64,000 nt of DNA, taken from contig OX235272.1 in NCBI GenBank assembly GCA_944472155.2, positions 12,756,354 through 12,820,353 of the forward strand. The letters run 5' to 3'. A model generated the notes under the pieces. That model was not told the DNA's origin. It was given only the letters and a program-made list of their open reading frames with translations, and did no database searches. Position 1 is the first letter of the stretch; every line of letters begins with the position of its first letter. Below are positions 9,726 through 19,029 of this stretch, piece after piece. Made by a program: the position numbers and the translations under genes. Source of the DNA: Trichobilharzia szidati (lineage: Eukaryota > Platyhelminthes > Trematoda > Strigeidida > Schistosomatidae).

Positions 9726-10139
9726 AATTACTGATCGATTACATATTTCTTTGTTTACACCATATGGAGTAATTTAATACATGGTTATGTTATTCTCCAT
9801 TTATACATGCACACCTGGTGACTGTATAGTGCGTTATATTGTGTGTGTGTGTGTGTAAACAGAGAGAAAACGACAAACAGGTGATCCAGATGGAAGATGA
9901 TTCATGTTTAGCCGACTGAACAAGATTTCGTCATTATCGTCATCATTATAGTTTAAATTTATTAGCCATCAATCGATATTTAATTCTCATATCGATTCGT
10001 GTGACTGTTTCAATTATGCAAATGTGTTTTTTTGAGATGTAAACCAGATATATCATATGAAGTAAATATGCAGTTATTGATTTAAAAAAAATCTGTATCC
10101 AGTTAGAGATATCCACTTGTTACTTGAATACGTAGTTTA
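9726..10139. other. AT-rich stretch with a short (GT)n run
   Basis: (GT)n at about 9840-9855; otherwise nothing recognised. Confidence 0.4.
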
Positions 10140-10256
10140 TTCTTAACAATTTCTGTTGAAGTCGAAGTGTATGGAACTGCCTAACAATGGAATCCAGGAT
10201 GTCAGTTTCCTCCGATTTAGGACTCGGTAGTTGGATGCATCCATAATTCTCAGTGA
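10140..10256 (-). mobile_element. Smα SINE-like copy, 3' part with hammerhead, split by R3
   Basis: On the minus strand the ribozyme part (10190-10242) is followed by CCTGGATTCCATTGTTA, as in Smα. The sequence stops at about 10256, where LINE R3 begins. The tRNA-like head resumes at 11584-11675 beyond R3 in the same orientation, so one Smα copy appears to be split. Confidence 0.65.
10190..10242 (-). ncRNA. Smα-type hammerhead ribozyme remnant 1
   Basis: Minus-strand helix I ATCCA pairs with TGGAT. Helix II GTCC and the GAAA box (GGAAAC) are recognisable, and the cleavage triplet is ATC just before CTGGATTCC. The core CTGATGA has decayed to roughly CTACCGA, so it is not expected to cleave. 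Confidence 0.65.
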
Positions 10257-11583
10257 CTAATGGCATTCCCGACCGGAACAGGCTGGATTCAGAAGAAACA
10301 AGTCATGCATCGACCAAATCACAACACTATGGACCATCATTGAACAGAGATTGGAATGGCAGTCAGCTCTCTACTTCACTCAACTTCATTGACTTTGAAA
10401 AGGACTTCGGTAGACAGCGTCGATCGAGAGGTGATTTGGAAACTACTTCGCTACTACCAAGGGGTGCCACCGACAATTATACATCTCATCCAACAGCTGT
10501 ACGACAATGCTGCATGCCAAGTAATCCACAACCGGAAACTCACGGAATCCTTCGAAGTGAGGATAAGAGTAAGACAAGCTGGCTGGCTGGCTGCCTACTA
10601 TCGCCAATGATTTTCCTGATTGCAGTAGATTGGATAATGCGACAGACACACAGCGGCCAGTGAGGAAACAGGCATGAAATGGACTCACACAAAAAAGAAC
10701 TTGGAGGATCTGGACTTCGCCGATGATGATAGATGACTGATTTCCCACAAACTGGAAGATATGCAAGCGAAAAGGAACAAGTTGGCAGAATAAGCATCAA
10801 AAAATAGGACTTCACTTCAGTTGAACATAGACCAGACAGGGATGATGAAGACTCCTAGCCAAGAGCAATAACAACAGACAACAATCAGCATAAATGAGAG
10901 AAATCTGAAATAAGCAACCTACTTTACCTACCTAACTACCTACCTGGGAAGCATCGTTTCAACTACAGGTGGACGGAACTGATGAGGATATCAAAACTGT
11001 GAGGATGGGGAAAGCAAGGAAAGCTTTCATAACTCTCAAGTCTGTGTGCAGGAGGTCAACAGCCCTACTCAGCATCAAAATGAAAATAAGATGCTGATTT
11101 TCAACTCCAATGTGAAGTCAGTGCTACTAAACGGATCAGAGACTTGGTGCTGTGTGACGAACGGCACTTTGAACAGACTACAAACCTTCCTCAACAGTTG
11201 TCTTCGCTCAATACTTCGCTTAAGATCAGATGGCTGGCAGAAAAGATCAGCAAAAAGGAGGGATCTCTGGGAGTGAACCAACCAGGAACCGATTGTACAA
11301 CAAATATGTAGGAAGAAATGGAGGTGGATTGGCTGGCCATACTCTGAGGAAACAAACCATCAAGTGAGTGACATCACACGCAAGGCCATCACACGAGTGG
11401 AACCCGAATTAGAAGTGACGAGTTGGTGGTCAGTGCTAGGGTGACATGGAGTGGAGGAGGTCTTGTGAAGAGGAGATGTAAGCATGTGGGCATACGAGGA
11501 GTGGGGTGAAAACATTGGTGGACAACCGAACGCAATAGAGACGTGCGTCTGAAGCCCTATATTCCTCGAGGAATAAAAACAGC
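10257..11583 (+). mobile_element. LINE R copy R3, 5'-truncated
   Basis: Starts in the RT domain just before the equivalent of RNKSCIDQIATL and runs to a 3' end with TTCCTCGAGGAATAAAA at about 11575. Motif A has a frameshift (GGTAGACAGCG). The box region reads DFADDDR followed by a stop, so FADD is kept but the frame is broken. It is inserted within a Smα copy. Confidence 0.8.
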
Positions 11584-11680
11584 GCTCCCACTCAGGCTCG
11601 AACCCAGTACCCATCGTCCCAAACGCCAAAGCGTTGTCCACTAAGCCACTTAGGGCTACGAAACACACCTCGTGTAAAAG
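11584..11680 (-). mobile_element. Smα tRNA-like head (other half of split copy)
   Basis: The minus strand reads CTAAGTGGCTTAGTGGACAA, an A-box-like region, and later CTGGGTTCGAGCC, a B-box-like region. This is the head of a tRNA-derived SINE whose ribozyme part lies at 10140-10256. It is not a functional tRNA: no credible full cloverleaf. Confidence 0.65.
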
Positions 11681-11849
11681 AAATATCACTTATCATTTTT
11701 TTTAAATATTAATTTCACACTTCCTGTTGATTGATTATGTTAGTCCGAAATGTTCAGTCTCTGTTAACATGTCACCTCCTAGTGCAGAAGCTCCAACGAT
11801 GTTCGGAGATTACCATGATGTCATTTTAGGTTAACAGTGAATAACAATG

Positions 11850-11995
11850 GAATCCAGGATACACATTTCGTCTTTTTTAGGACTCATCATCCGGATGTAC
11901 CCACAGCCCTCATTAAGTAGTAGTGTTCTCACAGAGGCACAAACCTAGCAACCCTAGTTTCAAACACCAAAATCTTACTCGTTAGAAATCAATGT
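11850..11995 (-). mobile_element. Smα SINE-like copy, decayed
   Basis: The minus strand shows a weak tRNA-like head (11905-11990), then a hammerhead (11852-11896), then CCTGGATTCCATTGTTAT, matching the other Smα copies here. Confidence 0.65.
11852..11896 (-). ncRNA. Smα-type hammerhead ribozyme, near-intact
   Basis: Minus strand: helix I ATCCGG pairs with CTGGAT (six pairs, one G-T). The core reads ATGATGA, so C3 is changed to A. Helix II is GTCC with AGAC (three pairs), the box is GAAA, and helix III is ATG/TAT around a tiny loop with cleavage triplet ATC. The single C3 change is the main defect; C3 pairs with G8 in the catalytic core, so activity is doubtful. Confidence 0.7.
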
Positions 11996-12159
11996 GTGAT
12001 AAACGCGAATGAATGTAACGGAGTAGTTGTTTGGAAAATCCCTCTGGAGAGATCTGATTGCAGTGTTTCTACTAATTTAGATGTTTCAACTAACTTTGTA
12101 AGTATTACTCCTTTTTCTCCTAAACTGTATATCATTGTTCCGACACTTGCATATCATAT

Positions 12160-12265
12160 AGTAATAATAATAATTTGCTTTATTCCAGAAACAGTGGTAC
12201 AGTGTGGAATTTTCAGCACATATCTACAATATTTGCATCTAATTTTATCAAACATTTAAAAGGAG
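12160..12265 (-). mobile_element. LINE C 3' end fragment
   Basis: The minus strand matches the C-family terminus: CTGAAAATTCCAC, then CTGTTTCTGGAATAAAGC and an (AAT)n tail. The other ends are at 15390-15470 (minus), 53265-53327 and 56365-56425 (plus). Confidence 0.7.
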
Positions 12266-13170
12266 TATTTCAAAAAAATAAATATAAAGACAACAACAGC
12301 AAAAAAACACAAAAAACACAAAAGAAAATTCTAAAAATGCGAAAAGTAAAAAAAAATTATCAAGAAGTAGAAAGGAAAATAAACAGCATATAATAATAAC
12401 AACTCAGTATTGGGTAGTGGAAGCTATGATATGATTATGCATGGTGACAGTAAAGATATAGTCATACAAGAAGTTATGAAATGATATTTAAGAATGTTTA
12501 TCGCCAAGATGAACAGTTAATTTGGTTGAAACAACTCTAAACAATCATAAAATAACATTTCAGGGTTGTTGTTTTGTTATTTATTGTCAGGTCTAATGCA
12601 GTGTTTGTAGTGGTAGTGTGAGTAATCCTCCATAATACAAAATATTAAGGGTGATTATGGCGTTCACAACCAATGATTGTCAGTTGATATTGCCGAAAAA
12701 AAATTTAAAAAATAAGAAAAAACAACCAAAAAGTAATAACTACGTGATGGTTAATGACAGGACAATTTTGTACTACTCATAGTGCTAATAGAGTCGGAAC
12801 TAGTGGATACACAATAGGAGGAATACAGTAAAGTACGAAAAAGTAAGCCAATGTTAATAATTTAGGTAGCTAAGTATGTTTAAGAAGGTGTTCACTATAG
12901 AATACAAAATAAGAGTGAAATAAAAGAGCCTAAAATTATGTTATTAACAACAAAGCAAGTCATATGTTGACTTAATCCTTACTATTTGTATTTGCCCGAG
13001 TTTAATCGCGAACTTTAATGTTTCCCCTTGCACATTGATAATCCTGTTGCTTTACGATGTGATTTTGTCGGGTCATTCTGACGTCGAACTGTGTAATGGA
13101 AGTGTTGGTGTGTGTGTGTGTGTATGATTCTTGTGGTAAGAGTTTTGATCCCGCCCTGTTGGGAATATTC
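12266..13170. other. A-rich unique-looking stretch
   Basis: Contains A-rich runs (12270-12360) and a (GT)n run at about 13110-13122. No gene or repeat was recognised. Confidence 0.4.
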
Positions 13171-13177
13171 TACTTAA

Positions 13178-13369
13178 AGTATTGGTTTTGTAGGGATTTT
13201 GTTTGATTGCATGGAGGGTTTCATCATGAGCTGACATCAGTTAGAGAACCACTGGACTGACAGCTGTCCAGTACTCCCAGCTGGTTTTCCAGTGGTTCTC
13301 TAACTGATGTCAGCTCATGATGAAATCCTCCATGCAATCAAACACAAAATCCCTACAAAACCAATACTT
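13178..13369. repeat. Near-perfect palindrome from hammerhead-SINE tails
   Basis: Left arm 13178-13256 is the reverse complement of 13288-13369, with only a few differences. The arms are the tail of the hammerhead SINE. The 31-bp spacer holds GACAGCTGTCCAGTACTCCC, i.e. helix III, the cleavage site and one helix I strand. A direct full copy follows immediately. Confidence 0.85.
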
Positions 13370-13745
13370 GAAAATTATTCTAATGCTCACTAATGACTGG
13401 CCCTATTCAGGCAGTTAACCTGGGGTTCTAGTGGGAAGCCGTGACCAGTAGGGTACAGCAGGTTGAAGATGAGGCAATAACTCATCGAAGAAGACATTGC
13501 GAAATGGTCGCACTATGTCGTGAATTGGCAGAAGTTAGAATTCAAGGACCATTGGATCGGGTCCCAGTGGCTCAATGGTCTACGAGCTCGCCTTGTAACC
13601 AGAAGGTCCTGGGTTCGAACTCCCCTGTTGGTGTGTGCGTAATGCTGAAGAGTCCCAAACTAGGACGAAACAGCTGTCCAGTACTCCCAGGTTTCCCAAT
13701 GCTTCTCTAACTAATGTCAGCTCATGATGAAATCCTCCATGCAAT
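13370..13745 (+). mobile_element. Hammerhead SINE, best-preserved copy
   Basis: Plus-strand order: junction AAAATTATTCTAATGCTCAC, a lead with GTGACCAGTAGGGT and GAATTGGCAGAAGTTAG, a tRNA-like head (A-box-like TGGCTCAATGGT at 13568-13579, B-box-like GGTTCGAAC ending 13620), the ribozyme at 13639-13684, then a tail to CTCCATGCAAT. It is presumably transcribed by Pol III from the head (inference), placing the ribozyme within the transcript. Confidence 0.85.
13639..13684 (+). ncRNA. Hammerhead ribozyme, core intact
   Basis: Core CTGAAGA at 13645-13651 fits CUGANGA, since position 7 is variable in hammerheads. Helix II GTCC/GGAC (13652-13655 with 13663-13666) is perfect, and its loop CAAACTA differs from the Smα loop by one extra base. 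The GAAA box is at 13667-13670. Helix III is the self-complementary ACAGCTGT, and the triplet GTC ends at 13678. Helix I GTAATG/CAGTAC has five of six pairs. As in Smα, helix III is so short that dimers may cleave better than monomers. This is the best candidate for activity in the window. Confidence 0.8.
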
Positions 13746-14179
13746 ATTCTACTTGATTCTAAGTTACTTCTTACAGTTGAATTTCGGTTAATTAATTTTT
13801 TCCTCTACAATACTTGTTTTCTACGTGAAAGTTCTCTTGCCTGTATAGCTGCTTAACGGCACTGTTAGGGTAATTTTGATTTTTTGTGAGGTTATTATTG
13901 TTGTTGAATAGAGAGTCATAGATCTAACCACGAACAACCCTCCGTTCTCTGCGTATGGAGCCTTTCTTGACAGTGTGTGTGTGTGTCTCAAGGACGTGTT
14001 TCGGTAGTTATACAGTAGAACGTAGAGATCGATTTCCTGCGTTCAGACCACGAGTTGCTTTTGGTCGTAACACCAAAAATTCCGGTCAGCGAGAGATAGA
14101 AAAAATTAACTTTAGAAAAATGCTCTTGAAGTTGATTTTTAGAGAATACGCATTCAGTCAATTGGTTGATGGTGACTAG
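13746..14179. other. No gene recognised
   Basis: A 74-codon frame at 13955-14179 has no motif, and there is a (GT)n run near 13970. Nothing else seen. Confidence 0.4.
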
Positions 14180-14345
14180 CAGTGGAATCCAGGATAACGC
14201 GCACTTCTTCCTATTTAGTACATTTCATCTGGGTGTGCCTGCACTCCTCAGTGAGTGATGATGTCCCCCTCGAGGCTTGGACACAGTGCTCATAGTTTCA
14301 AAGGCAGAAGCGTTATCCACCAGACCACTTGGTGTCTCTCATGGT
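14180..14345 (-). mobile_element. Smα SINE-like copy with hammerhead remnant
   Basis: The minus strand has a tRNA-like head (AAGTGGTCTGGTGGATAACG, then GTGTCCAAGCC), then the ribozyme region (14184-14232), then CCTGGATTCCACTGCTAG, the Smα signature. In the ribozyme, helix III (GCGCG) and the cleavage region TATC are kept. The core has decayed to AGATGAAATG with a deletion. Confidence 0.7.
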
Positions 14346-14393
14346 ACGTTACAGAATAGACGTAACTTTTTTTGTCAACTGGAAATCCTTGTT

Positions 14394-14397
14394 ATAG
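14394..14397. repeat. Target duplication ATAG, left copy
   Basis: ATAG at 14394-14397 recurs at 14736-14739, flanking the solo LTR exactly. Confidence 0.8.
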
Positions 14398-14735
14398 TGT
14401 GGTGAGAGCTGTCTACTAGGCAGATTGGTAGACAGTAATCTGCGTCAATATTTACGTTCCCAAGATTTGTCGTGAGGAAATATGAACAAAGACTGATTCA
14501 AAACCGACCACAGCAGACTTTGCGTAGGTGGATACAGTTAACATATAGATGATCTGACATTCAAGAAATAGTCACAAATAGATGAAAGATTAACTTTAAG
14601 TGAGAAACAACCAATCAGAAGACTGTGTTTGTTTGCTTAACTAAACTATAATAATGTACATGAAAATATATATAAATATGCTTTGATTTCCTTAATAAAC
14701 GATCTGTTGCCTAACCTTTGTCTTCTGTTGTTACA
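14398..14735 (+). repeat. Solo LTR of the gypsy-type family (338 bp)
   Basis: Begins TGTGGTGAGAGCTGTCTAC and ends CTTCTGTTGTTACA, and is flanked by ATAG on both sides. No internal sequence is present, so it is the product of LTR-LTR recombination. A TTAATAAACG signal lies near 14693. It matches the 337-bp LTRs at 28891-29227 and 29668-30004. Confidence 0.9.
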
Positions 14736-14949
14736 ATAGAATTTCGATCTTATCAGATTCTATATTTAGCCTAATAGATCTTACGGAATGGAATGATTTC
14801 ATCAGTTATCAATTCACGGTAGATTTCATCCAGAACTGTAATCAGTTTATAGAAGTAACGAGAAATTCGGGGGTGAGGACGAGACTTGGACAGCTCTTTC
14901 GTCCTGTGGAAATTAACTCTTCATCATCATTAAGCAACCCTCAGCGTAA

Positions 14950-15195
14950 TGTATGGTGCGTCGGTGGTATAACGGTTAGGACGCTCGTCGACCATGTACA
15001 TGGTCCGGGGTTCGATTCCCGGCCACAGACGCACTCCTTTACCTCACTCGCTAAGCCAGAAATAATGCTGGTGAAGAGGAAAGGTTGGGCATGAGGCCAG
15101 CAACCCCGTCCTGTAAAAATAAAAACTGCTACAGAAACTTCAAGCCTCTAGCTTCAAGCCCTATGTTCCACTGGGGAACGTGAAGGAAAAACAAA
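14950..15195 (+). mobile_element. tRNA-headed SINE with R-like tail
   Basis: The head GTGCGTCGGTGGTATAACGG with a B box GGGGTTCGATTCCC is tRNA-like. The ends GTGCGTC and GACGCAC pair like an acceptor stem, but extra bases and a poor D arm argue against a working tRNA. The body has GGTTGGGCATGAGGC and GCTACAGAAACTTCAA. The tail AGCCCTATGTTCCACTGGGG resembles the 3' end of LINE R subfamily b, its likely partner. Related copies: 16880-17085 (minus), 22355-22625, 56700-56945. Confidence 0.8.
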
Positions 15196-15384
15196 CAAAT
15201 AATGTATGAGAGTTGTAACTTGTTAGTGAGATTGAGTTAGTCCGATGACCGAATATATCTGACATCATAGCAAGGTCATAAATATATATCCATATATGCG
15301 CATATGGTCACACTACGGACTTTCTCGGCGAAACCCCTGTCACTCTGAATACATACGTAATGGTATATACTACTGGCCAATTGA

Positions 15385-16590
15385 ATAATAATAATAATAA
15401 TAATTTGATTTATTCCAAAACAGTACATGTGATACAGAATGGAATTCTCAGCATTTTTACTACTACAGTAGTGCATCCAGTTAGTATATTATCAGTAAAT
15501 AAAATTCTACATAGATTAAGGAAATCTCAGTTCGTTATTACAACAACATATTGGCATGTCGGTAGCAAAGGTAAAGCTGAAACAGTGTTTGAAGGTGTAA
15601 GAAAAGCAGGTGCTGTAATATTTACTGGTGTTAGCAAGAGAAAGAAATAAAGCAGCACATAACGGAAAAGAAAGAAAAGAGAGAGAGAGAAAAGGAAAAG
15701 AAAGAAAGAAAATGTTGTACCTATACACGATATGAGTTGGAAAGACGAGGTCCAGTTGTTCTACTGACTATTGAATGAGTTATAGGTGTCACACCCAATG
15801 CTTTCTTTATCGCACAGAACACAAGCTAATAGGGTATGGTTGAGTTTTTGTACTTGCTGGTGCGAGCACATAGTTTTCTATATAGACTTCTGCTTTTGCC
15901 CGATGAGATTCAAGGGGAGGGTTGTGAGTGAAGATGGTGGTGTCAGTTAGGTAAAATGGATTTGGACCATTTTTCACATGAGTCCATGTGCCTGTCAACC
16001 AGAATATTAACAAGCTGGTTAAGTGGCACGTTGCTTACCCTTCTGACAACCTTTAACATCCTGCGTAATATGTTATAGTCTTTCTTCAGTAGCCCGGGAA
16101 AAACTAAGACGGGTGTGGAACAATAGAGAATAGGCAGAATAGGCAGAATGCGAGAGTTAACGAACTGTAGGAGTAAGGGTTGGGTTATACCAGAATGTTT
16201 TAACTTCTTAATGTAGAAGGTAAGACGGAATATTTTCTTAGAAATCGTCAAGATATGAGATGACCAGGAGAGATCAGCAGATAGATAGAATGACGCCTAG
16301 GTATTTAATTTCCGACTTGGTTTCTATTTCAGTGCCATCTATGTTGCACACCTCGTGAGAGCCAACCAGTTTGTTGTTGAGGTCGGATTTATGCCTAAAG
16401 GTGAAATTGACTGTTTGGCATTTGGAGGTGTTTAAGGTGAGACCGTTTTCGTTGGACCACTGGCTGATTTCTGACAGAAAGCCATTAAGTTTAGAGCAGT
16501 CACTTTGACATTTGAGTGACTGAGTAACACTTGTATAAACCATTAGCGCATGATAGGCAGACCGTAATGATTCAAATTCCAACTACTCAT
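15385..16590 (-). mobile_element. LINE C copy C1, 5'-truncated
   Basis: Non-LTR element on the minus strand with its 3' end in an (ATT)n tract near 15390. The coding part is split over two frames (16274-16582 and 15943-16251) with a frameshift near 16272. Motifs include NGLTLNTSKCQTVNF, EIKYLGVILS and RLTFYIKKLKHSGITQPLL. The expected YADD box region reads SAYHALMVYT and is destroyed. The family resembles CR1/jockey-type LINEs with a YADD box. Confidence 0.85.
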
Positions 16591-16879
16591 ATCAATCAGT
16601 CAGTAGTACATAGAATTATGCATTTATGCTTGGTTTCTTGATTGTCATCCATGGTATCAAAGCTGATCATACACCTGTCATCCGAACAATTTCGGTTTCC
16701 AAAAGAGAAATTAATGGAGTCTGACCTCGAATTGTGTGTAACTTGAGAATAGCGAATTAATTTTCAAACTGCAAATTTGCGCTATGTAGAAACTTTGGGC
16801 AGAACTTCGCGTATGGTGAAAATACTTTGAGACTATTGGTAATATGGCTGAAAATCGTTGTAAGTGGCGTAGATTTTTA

Positions 16880-17085
16880 CTATTCTTCTTCATTCCCAAT
16901 GGAACATAGGGCCTTAAGTCACAGCTTTGAAGTTTCGATAAAGCAGTGGTGTTTATCTTTAAGGAGTGGGGTCGCTAGTTTCATGCCCAGCCTCCTCTCT
17001 GTACCGGTCTTTTTACCGGCTTGCCGAGGTAAAGGAGTGCGTTGTCCTGGGATCGAACCCTGAACCACATGCCTGGGGTTAGCAA
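16880..17085 (-). mobile_element. tRNA-headed SINE copy, minus strand
   Basis: The minus strand keeps the B-box region (CAGGGTTCGATCCCAGG), the body (GGCTGGGCATGAAACTAGC, TATCGAAACTTC) and an R-like tail (GCCCTATGTTCCATTGGGAA). The first part of the head is missing or strongly changed. Confidence 0.65.
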
Positions 17086-17209
17086 AATACTTCGATAACT
17101 TCGGGTATAATATAAGTCCTGCAACGGACTTTATGCTCAGCGATTTTCGATGCATTTTTCTGCCAGAAGTTTTGGTGAGGTGGTTAGTTGTTATTCGAAT
17201 TCATTTGAA

Positions 17210-17575
17210 TGATTTTCAAGTGTTGGTTTGTAGGGATTTGATTGGTTACAGGATTTTCATCATGAGCTGACATTAGTTAGAGAACCATTGGGAAACCTGG
17301 GAGTACTGGACACCTGTTTCATCCTAGTTCGAGACTCTTCATCAGTATGCACCCACCGCCAGGGTTCGAACCCAGGACCTTCTGGTTACAAGGCTAGCGA
17401 GCTCGTATACCATTAGGCCACTGGGACCCGATCCAATGGCCAGCCCATGAATTCTATTTTCTGCCAATTCACGACATAGCGCTACCCCTAGTCAATGTCT
17501 TCGGCGAGTATTTGTCTTCACACCCGACCTGCTGCACCCTACTGGTCACGACTTCTCACTAGAACCCCACCTCAT
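17210..17575 (-). mobile_element. Hammerhead SINE, full-length minus copy
   Basis: Reading the minus strand: a lead with CGTGACCAGTAGGG and GTGAATTGGCAGAA, a tRNA-like head with B-box-like GGGTTCGAACCC, the ribozyme at 17303-17348, then the tail to CAAACCAACACTTG. A good reference copy for the family's length of about 370 bp. Confidence 0.8.
17303..17348 (-). ncRNA. Hammerhead ribozyme-like sequence
   Basis: Minus strand: helix I ATACTG with CAGTAC (outer pair lost), core ATGAAGA (C3 changed), helix II GTCT/GGAT, GAAA present, helix III ACAGGTGT, cleavage triplet GTC. Probably inactive. Confidence 0.6.
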
Positions 17576-17884
17576 TTGAATGACTTTGTAACATACAGGA
17601 TATCGTCAGCTTAAACTGACTTATATATCGACAAACTAATTGCTTTCATCTCTGAATCACCTAACTGCTTATGCATTTCAAACAAGAATACACATTGTCT
17701 CATGCATACATTCAATTATGCACGTCTAAATATCAAGCGTCGTTTATCCCTGACTATTATATATATATCTTCCTACAATCCTGAATCATTTACTTGCGAA
17801 AAGATATACACCACCATAAATTCACATCTACACATGAATGATGAAGCAAATCCTTGTATTAATAAATCTCTATGATTTGTCATT

Positions 17885-18185
17885 AGTGTTTGACCATAGA
17901 TTAACATCAGTTATAGAATCATTAGAAACCAGCCAGTTCTGAACAGCTACTTCGTTCCAGTTCGGGACTCGTGGGAAGTACGCACTCGCCACCAGTGTTT
18001 GAACCCAGGATCCTCTTGTTACAAGGCAAATTCATGTACCACTCATCAACTGTGACCAGTTCTGGTAGCCTATGAATTCTAACTTCTACCAATTCCTGGT
18101 TTTTTTTAGCGTGATAACCAACCAGAGTCATCGGTGGGAACTCCATCCTCCTTCCCGACTGGATGGACCTCATTGGTCATGACTT
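17885..18185 (-). mobile_element. Hammerhead SINE, diverged minus copy
   Basis: Same order as the copy at 17210-17575, but more diverged. The ribozyme region shows GTCCCGAACTGGAAC and GAAG in place of GAAA, and helix I is broken. Confidence 0.65.
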
Positions 18186-18529
18186 TCACTGTCAGCAATG
18201 TGGTGGTAGACAAGTTAGGCGTATTCGAAAAAGTAGTTGAAGCAAGCGAAATAAATGATATTCTTTACAGTTTAGGGTAACATCAATGCTCACATGTGAG
18301 AGATAGAGAAAAGTAAAAGTTAAATGAAGCTTATGCGAATAGATACAAAACAATGCGCTAATAATTTTCCAGACTTTAGGCTCGGTTTGTTTCTCTACCT
18401 TCACATTAAGTGAAATGATATTTGAACAGTTAAGACAGTAGTAATTGTCGATAAAAGTCAAAAAGTTACTTGTTATCACCTTAAACCTGCCTTGATAATC
18501 CAATTTAAAACCAAGGTTCAAATTTACTT

Positions 18530-18830
18530 CATAATACTTTCAACACCGTTCTTTGCCTTGTTTTTCTCTTTTTCTCTTTCTAACCCACACCTTTTGCGTC
18601 GTCTCCCTACCCATTATTTGTGACCTTGACTTGTACACAATCTGACCTGCATTCTAATTATTCAGGCCATCTTGCCGTGTATAAAAACTGTGTATGACAA
18701 GTACTCGTGTGTGTGTGTGTGTGTGATCAGAATGTCTGAAATGTGTTGCGCCAGTACATTACACGTAGTTTCAGATAAACTACGTCTTCTTATTGTGTTG
18801 TCGAAATTCATAAAGGGAACTAATTGCTTT
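18530..18830 (+). mobile_element. PLE 3' region fragment with (GT)n
   Basis: The segment CTGTGTATGAC...GATCAGAATGTC and AAACTACGTCTTCTTATT parallels the PLE 3' region at 4360-4465 and 42570-42690. It is expanded by a (GT)n run at 18706-18725. Confidence 0.5.
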
Positions 18831-19029
18831 AAGTTAAAAGTCTTGACAAAAAAGCCTCACTTTACAATCTCACAGTTTGAAACAGAGAAACAAAAGGCGA
18901 GAACGGAAATAAACATTGCCTGTGAAATGAAAAAGAATAAATAACAAAGTGAGGATTGACGATGTTCTTGATCTCTAACACTACAAAAACCAAAAATGAA
19001 TTAATTTTACCCTTCTGTGAATAAAATTA

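Noticed and set aside
14950..15030. tRNA gene with GGTTCGATTCC T-arm and 7-bp acceptor-like pairing
   Set aside because: Extra bases between the T arm and acceptor, no regular D arm, and the sequence continues into a SINE body repeated elsewhere.
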